64,000 nt of DNA from RHKX01 sp963823275. Lineage in GTDB: Bacteria; Actinomycetota; Thermoleophilia; Solirubrobacterales; 70-9. Shown here piece after piece: positions 17,445 to 26,036 of this stretch. Position numbers and translations under genes: made by a program. The DNA is taken from contig CAWGKW010000001.1 in assembly GCA_963823275.1 (NCBI GenBank), positions 372,001 through 436,000 of the forward strand, in the 5' to 3' direction. How positions within the stretch are numbered: the first letter of the stretch is position 1; every line of letters begins with the position of its first letter. The notes below the pieces were generated by a model that did not search any database, was not told the DNA's origin, and worked only from the letters and a program-made list of their open reading frames with translations.

Positions 17445-18566
17445 TCATCGCCGGTTCCGCTCTCTGACAGCCGAGCGCACCGCTGCGTAGGCGGGCTTTG
17501 GGCGCAGCGCCGAGTCGAACAGCAGGGGGAGGTTCGGAGCCGCGAGCGAGAACGGCGGGAACGTGTCGAGCCAGCTCTGATCGTCGGCGATTCCCCAGAC
17601 GGTCACCCCGCGGCAGCGCCTGACGTCCATGCATGCCGAGACGATGCGATGGTAGTAGTCGGCCTGGGCGGCTAACGGGTCCTGCTCGCCGAGGAAGTGC
17701 CAGATCGAGACGTCGAGCTCGGTGAGCTCGACCTTCAGACCCGGCCGCGCGAGCCGGCGCAGGTAGCGCTCGAGCTCCTTCGCGGACGGCAACGGCATGA
17801 ACGGGAAGAAGTGGGCCTGGATCCCGACTCCGTCGATGGGAACCCCCTCGTCGAGCAGATCCGAGACGAGGGACGGCAGTGCATCGGCCTTGGCGCCGTC
17901 GTAGGAGAAGAGGAACTCGTTCAGGAACAGGTCGGCGTCGGGGTCGTAGCGATTCGCCATCCGGAACGCATCGCCGACGTAGCCCGGCCCGATCGTCCTG
18001 AGGAAGAGGTTCGGGTCGAGCTCGCCCCCGTTGGGCTCGAGCGGCTCGTTGACGACGTCCCAGGCCGCCACCCGGCCTCGGTATCGCTTGACCAGAGTGC
18101 GGATGTTGCGCCCCATCAGCTCCTGCATCCGAGCCGCCGGGTCTGCCGCGCCCGTGACATCCTCCTCGAGGTCGGAGGGCAGCTGGTAACGCCCCCAGAC
18201 GAGGGCGTGACCGCGAAGGCGCAGCCCGGTGCGATGGGCGAAGCGGGCGACCGCGTCGGCTCGCGAGTAGTCGCGTTCGCCAAGTTTCGGCTCGATCGTT
18301 CCCCACTTCATCGCGTTCTCGGCGGTGACCGAGTTGAAGTGGTGGGCGAGCGTCGGTCGCTCGCCGGCGGCGAGGTCGTAGGTTCCGCCGATCCAGACCC
18401 GGTGCCTGTCCGCCGCGTCGGCGAGCGTGCACTCATCGGGGGCCGATGTGCAGCGGGCAGCCGCGGCGGCGGACGAGGCGCCGAAAGATGCTCCGAGGAG
18501 CAGGCTGGCGAGCACCGCCAGCGTGGTGCAGACGGCGGTGTGTCCGTTTGCCCACGCCAAGTCCAT
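17445..18566 (-). CDS. Secreted GH10 endo-1,4-beta-xylanase
   Basis: 373 residues. A signal peptide (hydrophobic 11-37, Ala-rich cleavage region) is followed by a single GH10 barrel. Family blocks are intact: NSVTAENAMKW (78-88), GHALVWG (119-125), acid/base Glu174 in WDVVNEPL, and nucleophile Glu283 in VELTELDV, followed by VTVWGIADDQSWL and the final KPAY. It cleaves internal xylan bonds outside the cell. There is no carbohydrate-binding module. It is a plausible niche gene for plant-matter use carried inside the array; no sugar transporter or other xylan gene is next to it. Confidence 0.95.
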   Translation of the reverse strand: MDLAWANGHTAVCTTLAVLASLLLGASFGASSAAAAARCTSAPDECTLADAADRHRVWIGGTYDLAAGERPTLAHHFNSVTAENAMKWGTIEPKLGERDYSRADAVARFAHRTGLRLRGHALVWGRYQLPSDLEEDVTGAADPAARMQELMGRNIRTLVKRYRGRVAAWDVVNEPLEPNGGELDPNLFLRTIGPGYVGDAFRMANRYDPDADLFLNEFLFSYDGAKADALPSLVSDLLDEGVPIDGVGIQAHFFPFMPLPSAKELERYLRRLARPGLKVELTELDVSIWHFLGEQDPLAAQADYYHRIVSACMDVRRCRGVTVWGIADDQSWLDTFPPFSLAAPNLPLLFDSALRPKPAYAAVRSAVRERNRR

Positions 18567-18721
18567 CGATGGATCCTAGTCTCGAAAGCCGCTTCCGGAG
18601 CCGGCGGTCCTCAGGCCACCAACGCGACCGCCGACCCCTTCAACTCCAGAATTCGCTTCGGCGGCCGCCGCCTGGCTGCCGCAGCCTTTGAAGGTGAGTG
18701 GCGTTAGGCTCGGGAGGCGAA

Positions 18722-19384
18722 ATGGCAAGTGCACGGGAAGGGCGGTTCATGGGCAAGCGACCAACACGCGTTCTGATCGCCGCCGCAACCGCGATCTGCC
18801 TGTTGATCGGAGCCGACGCGTCCAGGGCGGCCAAGAACGTGTGCATCGCCAAGCACGGAGTGGTGCAGGTCCAGAAGGGAACTGCCACTTGCGAGGCCAA
18901 GGGTAAGGGCTCGTTCGCCAAGGCGAAGGGGGCCGGCAGCGAGGCGGTCGCGACCGGAGGCTCCCGCAATCGGGCCGTTGCACGCGGCCACGACAGCTTC
19001 GCCAATGTGATCAGCGGCAGGCGGAACACCGCGATCGCAAAGAGCAACGGCACCATCGCCCAAGCGTTCGCGGGTAACGACAACGCCGCGATCGCCAGGC
19101 GCCAAAACAGCATCGCACAGGCGACCTACGGCGACGGCAACACCGCCCTCGCGAGCGGCAATCAGAGCTACGCGGATGCGGCCAACGGAGACAACATCAC
19201 CGCCATCGCGAGTGGTTACCTCGCCACCGCCGAAGCGTGGTACGGCGACAACAACACCGCGATCGCGAGTGGCGACCACAGCTCGGCCCGGGCGCTTTTC
19301 GGCGACGACAACACCGCCCTCGCGCGCACTGATGGGTGCGATGCATTGGCGACCAGCGGCAGCGGCCTGACCGACTCCTGCTGA
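18722..19384 (+). CDS. Secreted YadA-head-like repeat protein
   Basis: About 220 residues from ATG 18722 (GGGAGG seven bases upstream); ATG 18749 is an alternative start. After a signal peptide (RVLIAAATAICLLIGADASRA) and a short Cys-containing segment, roughly 140 residues are built of repeats of the kind GDNNTAIASGxxSxAxAxx, at least six units of about 22 residues. The alternating Ala/small pattern with conserved Asn/Gly turns resembles the left-handed beta-roll of YadA/Hep_Hag heads. It ends with two Cys. No anchor domain is visible. Function unknown; adhesin-like or ice/surface-binding roles are guesses. Confidence 0.7.
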   Translation: MASAREGRFMGKRPTRVLIAAATAICLLIGADASRAAKNVCIAKHGVVQVQKGTATCEAKGKGSFAKAKGAGSEAVATGGSRNRAVARGHDSFANVISGRRNTAIAKSNGTIAQAFAGNDNAAIARRQNSIAQATYGDGNTALASGNQSYADAANGDNITAIASGYLATAEAWYGDNNTAIASGDHSSARALFGDDNTALARTDGCDALATSGSGLTDSC

Positions 19385-19511
19385 CGGCACCTCGCGGAGC
19401 GACATCGGCGCCAACGGCGGACTTGCTGCTGCTTCGGGCGGTTGACGCGAACCGATGACCCGCCAGGCCCGTTAGGCTCGTTTTCGAGCCACGCTAAGGA
19501 GATGGGGATCC

Positions 19512-20642
19512 ATGCTGAAGCTGCGCCGCCTGAAGCCCGCCTTGGGGATCGCACTGGCCGTACCGGCGATCTGGCTAGTGAGCCTGACAATTGCCCCGCT
19601 GGCCGACGCCTACGTCTACTGGACGAACAGCAGCGGGGCCTCGATCGGCCGGGCCGAGCTCGACGGCTCCGGGGAGAATCCGAGCTTCATCACGACGCTC
19701 GGGTTCCCCGAGGCCATTGCGGTCGACGAGGGCCACATCTACTGGACGAACGCGACGAATGCGATCGGCCGCGCCGCCATCGACGGCACCGGGATCGAGC
19801 ACGCCTTCATCACTGGGGATGAAGTTGACGGCGTCGCGGTCGACGCCGCCCACATCTATTGGTCGAACGCGGGCGACGGGACGATCGGCCGTGCCAGCCT
19901 CGACGGCACCGGAGTGGAGCAGGCCTTCATCAGCGGCCTGGACACGCCCGCCCACCTCGCGGTCGACTCCAAGTTCGTCTACTGGGCGAATGGCGGTGAG
20001 ACGATCGGCCGCGCAAAGCTCGACGGTACGGGCGCCGACCAGAGCTTCATCGAGGCCGATGGCTTCCCGGCCGGTGTTGCGGTCGACGCCGACCACATCT
20101 ACTGGGTTAATGCCGCGGTCCAGGGCGAATTGGGCGCGATCGGCCGTGCCGACATCGATGGCAGCGACGTTAGGCAGATCTTCACGGGTAGCGCCAACCC
20201 TCCGAGCTTCGGCTTCCCATCCGGTGTCGCGGTCGATACCGGCCACCTGTACTGGGCGGATTTTTCGTATCCATCGATCGTCCGCTCCAAGATTGACGGT
20301 ACTGCGGTGAATCCCCAGTTCATCGGCACGGGGCTGTTCACCTTCCCCCGCGACGTCGCGGTCGATGCCGCAAAGACCGACGTCACGGCGCCGCAGACCA
20401 GGATCACCTTGCGACCCCCGAACAAGATCCCACGGCACAAAGTCATGTTCAAGTTCATATCCTCGGAGCCTGGCTCGAGCTTCGAATGCAAGCGCGACAA
20501 GCGTCCGTTCCGATCCTGCAAGTCCCCGAAGAAGCTCAGGCGCCTGGGCGCGGCTAAGCACAGATTCAAGGTGAGGGCGACGGACGCGGCCGGCAACACC
20601 GACCCGTCTCCGGCCAAGGACACGTTCGAGGTCAAGCGTTAG
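19512..20642 (+). CDS. Secreted YWTD beta-propeller protein with C-terminal Ig-like domain
   Basis: 376 residues. Signal peptide (about 9-33), then about six propeller blades each carrying HIYWTN / IGRAxLDGTGxxxxFI / GVAVD patterns (residues about 35-290), as in LDL-receptor YWTD (DUF5050-like) domains. From about 295, TAPQTRITLRPPNK...FKFISSEPGSSFECKRDKRPFRSC...DAAGNTDPSPA is the Ig-like domain common at the end of Solirubrobacterales secreted proteins. Probably a cell-surface binding protein. A second propeller (22550-23845) lies in a different module with another C-terminal domain. Confidence 0.85.
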   Translation: MLKLRRLKPALGIALAVPAIWLVSLTIAPLADAYVYWTNSSGASIGRAELDGSGENPSFITTLGFPEAIAVDEGHIYWTNATNAIGRAAIDGTGIEHAFITGDEVDGVAVDAAHIYWSNAGDGTIGRASLDGTGVEQAFISGLDTPAHLAVDSKFVYWANGGETIGRAKLDGTGADQSFIEADGFPAGVAVDADHIYWVNAAVQGELGAIGRADIDGSDVRQIFTGSANPPSFGFPSGVAVDTGHLYWADFSYPSIVRSKIDGTAVNPQFIGTGLFTFPRDVAVDAAKTDVTAPQTRITLRPPNKIPRHKVMFKFISSEPGSSFECKRDKRPFRSCKSPKKLRRLGAAKHRFKVRATDAAGNTDPSPAKDTFEVKR

Positions 20643-20670
20643 CCGGCGCAAGCCCGAGACTACGGCCAAT

Positions 20671-20755
20671 CTACGAAACCGAAGGTCACTGGTTCGAATC
20701 CAGTCGGGCGCGCTTCAGGGGTAGGCCGCAATGCCGCATGAGCATTGCCGGGCTG
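20671..20755 (+). repeat. tRNA-Arg 3' fragment, copy 4, short tail
   Basis: 20671-20711 is identical to the tRNA 3' part; the discriminator position is G (20712). The tail GCTTCAGGGGTAGGCCGCAATGCCGCATGAGCATTGCC keeps the GGCCGCAAT core and one arm-like motif, then is lost where a truncated minus-strand hydrolase frame begins. Confidence 0.9.
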
Positions 20756-21047
20756 AGTGCGCCACCGATTCCAGGGCCACGCCCCGTCGATCTCGACCTC
20801 GAGCGAGAAGCTGAGCACTCATCTTCTCCGGGTCGGAGATACCGGAGTATCGCCGGTCGTAGCGGATGACCCGCGCGAACCGTCCGAGTCGTTCCAACAG
20901 GCGTGCGGCCTCGGGCAATTCCCAGACCGTCTCGATGTTGGATGCGGTGGACCCCGGGAGCAGAAGATCGTGCTCGCCGTCGCCGTGGACCTGGCAGGCG
21001 ATGGCAATCTCACCGCTGCGCGCGTACCGCGTCCTAGGAACCTCCAT
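20715..21047 (-). pseudogene. N-terminal remnant of an alpha/beta hydrolase (adenylate-cyclase-associated type)
   Basis: The minus-strand frame begins MEVPRTRYARSGEIAIACQVHGDG and continues with LLLPG, a helix (WELPEAARLLERLGRFARVI) and YDRRYSGISDP. This is the start of the alpha/beta hydrolase domain often fused to adenylyl cyclases. After about residue 76 the similarity ends and the frame runs into the tail of tRNA fragment copy 4. No catalytic serine remains. The break point next to the repeat suggests truncation by recombination there. Confidence 0.65.
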
Positions 21048-21164
21048 GGTGTGAACCTACAGCGGTTAGCGGAGAGCGAAGAGACCTAGAAAGCAGATAG
21101 CCGCTCCCAGGGATGTTCCCGGTCGAAGAGGAGCCCGCCGCGACGAGTCCGACTAGGATCTCGC

Positions 21165-21563
21165 ATGCTGATGTTCAGGAGTCTCTCCATCCTTGTCTTG
21201 GCCCTTGCACTGTTCATCGCCACCGGCTGCGGCGGCAGCGACTCGAGCGGGTCCACCACCGAGACGAGCGGCGGCGACCCGGCCGATGCTGTCGAGGCCG
21301 ACTTCATTTCGCGCACCGGCTACTCCGCCGAAAACACCGTTAGCGCCAGCGCCGCGGTCACCTCAGCTCCCGATAAGGTCAGCGCCGAGTGCGGCGAGAT
21401 CGAGTGCCGTGCCGAGATCATCAACGGCAACGACGGCACGACGAAGGTCGTCGCCCGTTACTCGCTTGCCGATGACGGGACACCCACGCTCGCCGATTAC
21501 GAGTGCCTCACCGAGGGCCCTTATTGCGACGCGATCGAAGCATCGGGAGCCGACAGCGGGTGA
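21165..21563 (+). CDS. Small secreted lipoprotein, unknown function
   Basis: 132 residues with a lipoprotein signal peptide (LSILVLALALFIATGCGG; lipobox Cys about residue 22), a Ser/Thr/Gly linker and a small acidic domain with four Cys (ECGEIECRAEI...YECLTEGPYCDAIE). It is probably lipid-anchored outside the membrane. No family recognised. It is the only intact gene in this 0.9-kb module. Confidence 0.75.
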   Translation: MLMFRSLSILVLALALFIATGCGGSDSSGSTTETSGGDPADAVEADFISRTGYSAENTVSASAAVTSAPDKVSAECGEIECRAEIINGNDGTTKVVARYSLADDGTPTLADYECLTEGPYCDAIEASGADSG

Positions 21564-21599
21564 ACGCCGTCTAAGACCCCTGCCTCGTCGACTGGGGGT

Positions 21600-21630
21600 C
21601 GAAGGTCACTGGTTCGAATCCAGTTGCCCC
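21600..21630 (+). repeat. tRNA-Arg 3' fragment, copy 5, degenerate
   Basis: Only the variable loop and T arm survive: CGAAGGTCACTGG through CCAGT (21600-21624) is identical to tRNA-Arg, then the acceptor strand reads TGCCCC instead of CGGGCGC. The anticodon loop is gone and no tail motif is evident. It marks an old or damaged junction. Confidence 0.75.
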
Positions 21631-21728
21631 GATCAGTCACGAGCCCATAGGAAGCGGATCGTCATCTCCCGAATCACGCGTAGCCGACGATCACTCAGCA
21701 TTGACAACCTGCCGGCGCTGCCGAGCCG

Positions 21729-22157
21729 TTACCGCTTCGTGGCGCTCCAGCCGACGACGCCCGTATCGAGGTCCGAGCAACCTGCGGCTACGCCCTGCAT
21801 GCGGAGGGTTCCAACCGCCTTCTTGCCGTGATGCTTGAACCTGCCGGTGATCTTCACCGTGGCGCCGGAATTGTTAACGGCCTGCCCCTTGCCCCGGAAC
21901 TTCCCACGCTTGTCCACCTTCATCGCCGACTTGAATTCGTCGCTGATCTGAAAGGGGCCCGGACAGGTGGCCGGGACATTCGACCACTCGAAGCGGTTCA
22001 CAGTCTTCGGCTTGCCCGCAGCGTTGAAGGAAGCTCCAATCTGGAGATGCCCGACGCCGATCGAACCTTGAAAGCCCTGGTGGACCAATGCGACTGCGGT
22101 GCTTGCCAGTGACAACGTGACAACCGCGGTGATCGTCAGCACCTTTGCGTTACGCAT
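21729..22157 (-). CDS. Secreted hypothetical protein, GKF-rich
   Basis: 142 residues from ATG 22157; the longer upstream frame has no signal peptide at its start. Signal peptide MRNAKVLTITAVVTLSLASTAVA, then a beta-rich domain with SNVPATCPGPFQISDEF, KVDKRGKFRGKGQ and a late ...GCSDLDTGVVGWSA segment. The Cys positions and GKF/GKG runs resemble the 13995-14501 protein in another module, so the two may be diverged paralogues. Probably exported. Unlike most of its neighbours it is on the minus strand. Confidence 0.7.
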   Translation of the reverse strand: MRNAKVLTITAVVTLSLASTAVALVHQGFQGSIGVGHLQIGASFNAAGKPKTVNRFEWSNVPATCPGPFQISDEFKSAMKVDKRGKFRGKGQAVNNSGATVKITGRFKHHGKKAVGTLRMQGVAAGCSDLDTGVVGWSATKR

Positions 22158-22549
22158 CAAGGGGGATCCCTTTCGGTTTGTGCGATGGGTGGGCCGGTCC
22201 CCCGACCCTAGACCGCAAAGTCGTGATGTCAAGGGCGGCCGCCGCTGGGAGTCGCGGCACGTCGGCTGGTGGGCCAAACCGGCGGCCACGGTACCGCTTT
22301 CTTACCGCCGTTACGTCCGATGTACCCAGGGCGTCCTCATTTGGGGACGCATGGGACGGCGGGGGGCATCTACACCCCCGCCGCGTCGACTGGATGTCGG
22401 GCGTCATTTCAACGATGCTCGATCGGCGATCCGCTAGTCGCAGCGAGAGACGAATCGGGGTTTGCAGTTGACCACAACGGGTTTGCAGACTAGGGTCGGA
22501 TAGGAGTGCTGCCGTCACCCAAGGTGGCGCTCTTCCTTTAGGAGGCAGC
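22158..22549. other. Intergenic, no gene recognised
   Basis: About 390 bp between two divergent secreted-protein genes. It must hold both promoters, but I could not place them with confidence. A good ribosome-binding site (TAGGAGGCAGC) lies directly before ATG 22550. Confidence 0.6.
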
Positions 22550-23845
22550 ATGGGAATTCTGTCGGGACTCTTCAAGCAGGACCAGAAGGCTGCTGCTGGG
22601 CTCCCCGTCGCCGCGATCGCGCTCGTCGCCTCGCTGCTCGTCTTGGCTCTGGCCTTCGCTGCGCGCGCTGAAGCGTTCATCTATTGGACAGTCAACGGCA
22701 ACAGCGTCGGGGCGACGGGGACGATTGGGAGGGCGACGCTGAATGGGACCGGCATCAATCCGGTGTTTGTCGCACCGAAGCCCGGAAAGGCCGTGTTCGA
22801 CGTAGCTGTAAACGACACGCACGTGTACTGGACTGGCCAAACCGTGGACGTGGGCAAAACAATCGCCCGTGCGAAGCTCAACGGGACCGGCATCGAAAAC
22901 AATCTGTTCGGTGCCTTCACGTTCGACCCCCAACCGAACGACATCGCCGTCGACGACTCGCACGTCTACTGGACTTACGACTTCGCCCCTGGCAACCAGG
23001 GGGGCATCGGCCGCGCCAACCTCGACGGCACAGGCGTCGACCCGGGCTTCATTACAACCGCCGGAGAGGTCGACCACGTCGCGATCTCCAACAGCCAGGT
23101 CTACTGGTCGAGCACCTTTCGGGGCGGGATCGGCCCGAACTTCCGGGCCATCGGTCGCGCCAACCTCGACGGCACCGGCGTCAACCCGACTTGGATCTCC
23201 CCTATGTATCTGCCCTATCCCCCGGAGCTCGTAGTCGACGACAGCCACCTCTACTGGTTGAACGGCGTCGACGGCATGGTCGGGCGCGCCAACCTCGCTG
23301 GCACCGGTGTCAATCAGAGCTTCATCGCCGGTGTGAGCGCGGCTGGCCAGGCCCAAGGCCTCGCGGCTGACGCTGGTCATCTCTACTGGCTGAGCCCGGA
23401 CCCAGGCATGGTCGGTCGCGCCAACCTGGACGGCACGGGCGTCAACCAGAGCTTCAGCAAGATAGCGGGTGCGGGACAGACCTCCCGAGACGTCGCCGTC
23501 GACGGCCTCTCGCCTGTGGTTGCGGGCAAGGTCAAGGCCAATCCGAACCAGGTGGTCAAGGCGATCCTCGTCAAGTTCAAGGTGAGCGCCGAGGAGCAGC
23601 TGACAGTCAAGGCAGGAGGCGTGATCAAGGTCAACCCCAAGTACAAGCTAAAACCGAGGACCACTGAGGTCGCGGCGGGCCAGACGAAGACACTGAAGCT
23701 GAAGCCGAAGAAGAAGGTGCAGGCGAACAAGATCGCCAGTGCGCTCGATGCCGGCGACAAGGCGACCGCCAAGCTCACCGTCAAGCTCACCGGCCTGGCG
23801 GGGAACAGCACCACCGACAAGCTGCGCGTCAAGCTGAAGGGCTAA
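22550..23845 (+). CDS. Secreted YWTD beta-propeller protein, second paralogue
   Basis: 431 residues with a strong RBS (TAGGAGG). A signal/anchor segment (about 20-44) precedes six blades with HVYWT..., IGRANLDGTGVNxxFI and VAxD patterns (about 45-320). The C-terminal part (about 325-431) is a Lys-rich beta domain (VKAILVKFKVSAEEQLTVKAGG...KTLKLKPKKK...LRVKLKG) and not the Ig-like domain of its paralogue at 19512. Same blade type but a different tail implies domain shuffling. Probably surface-located; ligand unknown. Confidence 0.85.
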   Translation: MGILSGLFKQDQKAAAGLPVAAIALVASLLVLALAFAARAEAFIYWTVNGNSVGATGTIGRATLNGTGINPVFVAPKPGKAVFDVAVNDTHVYWTGQTVDVGKTIARAKLNGTGIENNLFGAFTFDPQPNDIAVDDSHVYWTYDFAPGNQGGIGRANLDGTGVDPGFITTAGEVDHVAISNSQVYWSSTFRGGIGPNFRAIGRANLDGTGVNPTWISPMYLPYPPELVVDDSHLYWLNGVDGMVGRANLAGTGVNQSFIAGVSAAGQAQGLAADAGHLYWLSPDPGMVGRANLDGTGVNQSFSKIAGAGQTSRDVAVDGLSPVVAGKVKANPNQVVKAILVKFKVSAEEQLTVKAGGVIKVNPKYKLKPRTTEVAAGQTKTLKLKPKKKVQANKIASALDAGDKATAKLTVKLTGLAGNSTTDKLRVKLKG

Positions 23846-24366
23846 CGCCACGATCTCAGCCTTGCCGCCGCCCGTTCAGTCACCCGGCGCTTGGGTTTGA
23901 TGACGGGGGCCAAGCTCTTGTGGCGGCCGCCGAGCCCTGCGCCTCAGCTGCCCGGTGAGCGGGCGATCGAGTTCGTCACGGGTAACGGCGACCCTGCTGC
24001 CGTCTGCGGGCCCTGGCTGATCGCGGCCTGTTGCCTGAGGGAAGGAGACGGATTGGGCTCGTCTCCCACGCTGGCCGGCTTTGGGGGCGCGGGTACTCTG
24101 CCGAAGAGCTGCGATTGCTCGGTCCTCGATGGCCTAAGACCATCGCGCGGGCTGGCATCGACGGCGTCGTTTGACCTGGACCTCGACGCGATCCCAAACG
24201 ATGGCTGGACAGGCAACGCCAACAAGCGCTCGAGGCGCTCAATGCAGAGCTACGCGACTGGTGGCGGACGCGGCAGATCTCAGGTTTCGCGACAGTGATG
24301 CTGGGCTGAATCCGCTCCGGTGGGCCCCGGCTTGTCTGCCGGCAGCAATGGTGGGAGACTCCGGTC
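23846..24366. other. No clear gene; possible gene debris
   Basis: About 520 bp. A short plus-strand frame ending at about 24303 (QALEALNAELRDWWRTRQISG) looks coding-like but has no start or recognisable family. Nothing else is supported. Confidence 0.45.
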
Positions 24367-24790
24367 GTGCCGTCCGGGAAGACGAGAACTGGAGTGACGT
24401 GCAGGTGGACGGTCTTTCCACTGGCGGTCGCAACGGTGCTGCTGGTCGTCGTGGCCACGGCGACCGGAGCCGCCAAGGCGATCCCGTCGCAGGCGGGCGT
24501 CGTCGGAGTGGCCCCGGTCAATCCCAAGGAGGCCGTCGTGGTCGGCGTGATCGCCTCGACGAATGAGAAGTGCCTCGCCGACCGGAGGGTCAAGGTGCTG
24601 TTTACGACACCGAGCGGGAAGGACCTGTTCGATCGTGCTCGCAGCTCCGACAACGGCGGCTGGCAGGCGCGCGGCCCGTCTCGCCGAGTACACCGGCGCA
24701 ACCGCGCTCACCGCGAAGCTACTGCCCCGCAGGATCGGGCCGAAGAAGCACCGGCGGGTCTGCGGCGGAGACGTGCAGGTGCTCCCGTGA
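24367..24790 (+). pseudogene. Secreted hypothetical protein, frameshifted (tandem paralogue of next gene)
   Basis: From GTG 24367: a signal-like hydrophobic stretch (VFPLAVATVLLVVVATATGAA), then VIASTNEKCLADRRVKVLFTTPSGKDLFDRARSSDNGGW, matching the next gene's block KPACVANRTLVVELERQ...DIARSSDNGGW. After GGWQA the frame is lost, but the neighbouring frame gives ARLAEYTGATALTAKLLPRRIGPKKHRRVCGGD and stops at 24790. One indel at about 24665-24680 explains this. Its stop overlaps the GTG of the next gene by 4 nt. Confidence 0.7.
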
Positions 24791-25218
24791 GCCCGCTTCG
24801 TCCCCGGCTTCGGCTCGCAGCTCCGATCGTGGCGCTCGCGCTCGCCTTCGGGCCCGGAATCGCGACGGCCGGCCCGAAGAAGATTCCGGTCAAGACCGAG
24901 GTCGGAGTCGACACGATCACCGGATCGACCGCGCTCCTGCTCGGGATCGGATGGGTCGATGCGGGCAAGCCCGCCTGCGTCGCGAACCGCACGCTCGTCG
25001 TCGAGCTCGAACGGCAGGCCGGTGGCCTCGTCCCTGTCGACATCGCCCGCAGTTCAGACAACGGCGGCTGGCTGGCGGCGGCCGACTCGGCCGTGATCAC
25101 GCCTCAGGGGCCCTTCACCAATCTCAGGGTCAAAGCGCTCAAGCGGCGGGTCCGGGCCTCGGAGGGCAAGCTGCTGATCTGCCGCCCGAAGACGATCGAG
25201 TACCCGCTGACCGACTGA
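24787..25218 (+). CDS. Secreted hypothetical protein (tandem paralogue)
   Basis: 143 residues from GTG 24787, overlapping the previous stop. Signal peptide (RLAAPIVALALAFGPGIATA), then a small domain with CVANRTLVVELE, ARSSDNGGW, FTNLRVKALKRRV and a last LLICRPKT with a second Cys, probably a disulfide. Same layout as the upstream broken copy, so a tandem duplication. No database family recognised; exported by its signal peptide. Confidence 0.7.
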   Translation: MSPLRPRLRLAAPIVALALAFGPGIATAGPKKIPVKTEVGVDTITGSTALLLGIGWVDAGKPACVANRTLVVELERQAGGLVPVDIARSSDNGGWLAAADSAVITPQGPFTNLRVKALKRRVRASEGKLLICRPKTIEYPLTD

Positions 25219-25278
25219 CTGGCGGACGATGGCCACGGACATAGTGACTGGAAGCTCCCTTCGCAGATCCGCAGAATC

Positions 25279-25338
25279 ATTCATCGTCTGAAGGTGAGCC
25301 CATCGATGATTCATCGTCTGAAGGTGAGCCCATCGATG
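25279..25338. repeat. Perfect 30-bp tandem duplication at a gene end
   Basis: A 30-bp unit starting ATTCATCGTCTGAAGG occurs at 25279-25308 and 25309-25338. The second copy holds the stop and last codons (GIDGLTFRR) of the minus-strand gene; the first is a duplicate downstream of it. Confidence 0.9.
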
Positions 25339-25916
25339 CCGATGACGCACGTGCCCGCGCCCGAGCAGTAGGGCTTCACGCTGCCGTCTATCTTGATTGT
25401 CAGCGACGCCGGGCCCAATGGGGGATTGGCACTGTTCGCGCCTGGCATGAACATGTCCTGGGAAGGGCGGTAGTCAGGCGGCAGCGTGAAGGCGATGGTG
25501 CCGCTGCTAGCCGCGATCATGAGGGTTCCCTTGAGATGGACTACTCCCAGAGAGTCCTTGAAGAAGGCGGCGGTGGAGAATGTTCCACCTGCGTTGGCCC
25601 AGCCGTTCTGGAAATCTGGCTCGCCGGACGAGCCGATCTCTCGATAAAGCTCGCTGCTCGCGGCGGCAAAGGCGGCCGGCGGCTGCCCTTCGAGGGTCTC
25701 GGCGTCCACCGCACTCGCGACCGAGAGTCGTGGAGCTCTCTCGTTGATCCGCTTGTTCGCCTGCCTCTTGGCGATCCTCGTGACCTGGTGCTTTTCCTTG
25801 CTGCTCAACCTGTTGAGCGCAACTCCACCGACGGCGGTACCCGTGAGCGCCACCACCAGGGCTACCGCGGCGACGATCAGCGCAGGTGAGGGTTTCCGCC
25901 CCGCCGGCTTCTTCAT
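25311..25916 (-). CDS. Membrane-anchored surface protein, Solirubrobacterales type
   Basis: 201 residues. N-terminal membrane segment (PSPALIVAAVALVVALTGTAVG, about 9-30), a basic coiled linker (LSSKEKHQVTRIAKRQANKRINE), a VDAETLEG linker and from about residue 95 a beta-rich domain (PDFQNGWANAGGTFSTAAFFKDSLGVVHLKGTL...FTLPPDYRP) like phage-tail/C1q-type modules used on surface proteins. Same general plan as 9888-10619 but different in detail. Probably displayed outside the cell. Confidence 0.7.
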   Translation of the reverse strand: MKKPAGRKPSPALIVAAVALVVALTGTAVGGVALNRLSSKEKHQVTRIAKRQANKRINERAPRLSVASAVDAETLEGQPPAAFAAASSELYREIGSSGEPDFQNGWANAGGTFSTAAFFKDSLGVVHLKGTLMIAASSGTIAFTLPPDYRPSQDMFMPGANSANPPLGPASLTIKIDGSVKPYCSGAGTCVIGIDGLTFRR

Positions 25917-26036
25917 TTCGCAACCTCCCGGTCCGTTGGTCCGCAGGTTACTCCGCCTTCTCGGCGAGAAACGAATCGGGTCGGGTACCGGTTCTCGCTA
26001 CCGCCGCTTGTTAGGCTCCGAACGAGGAGGGCAGCC

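Noticed and set aside
23891..24298. 135-codon plus-strand ORF after the second YWTD propeller
   Set aside because: No RBS, no domain and irregular composition; only a short C-terminal stretch in another frame looks coding-like.
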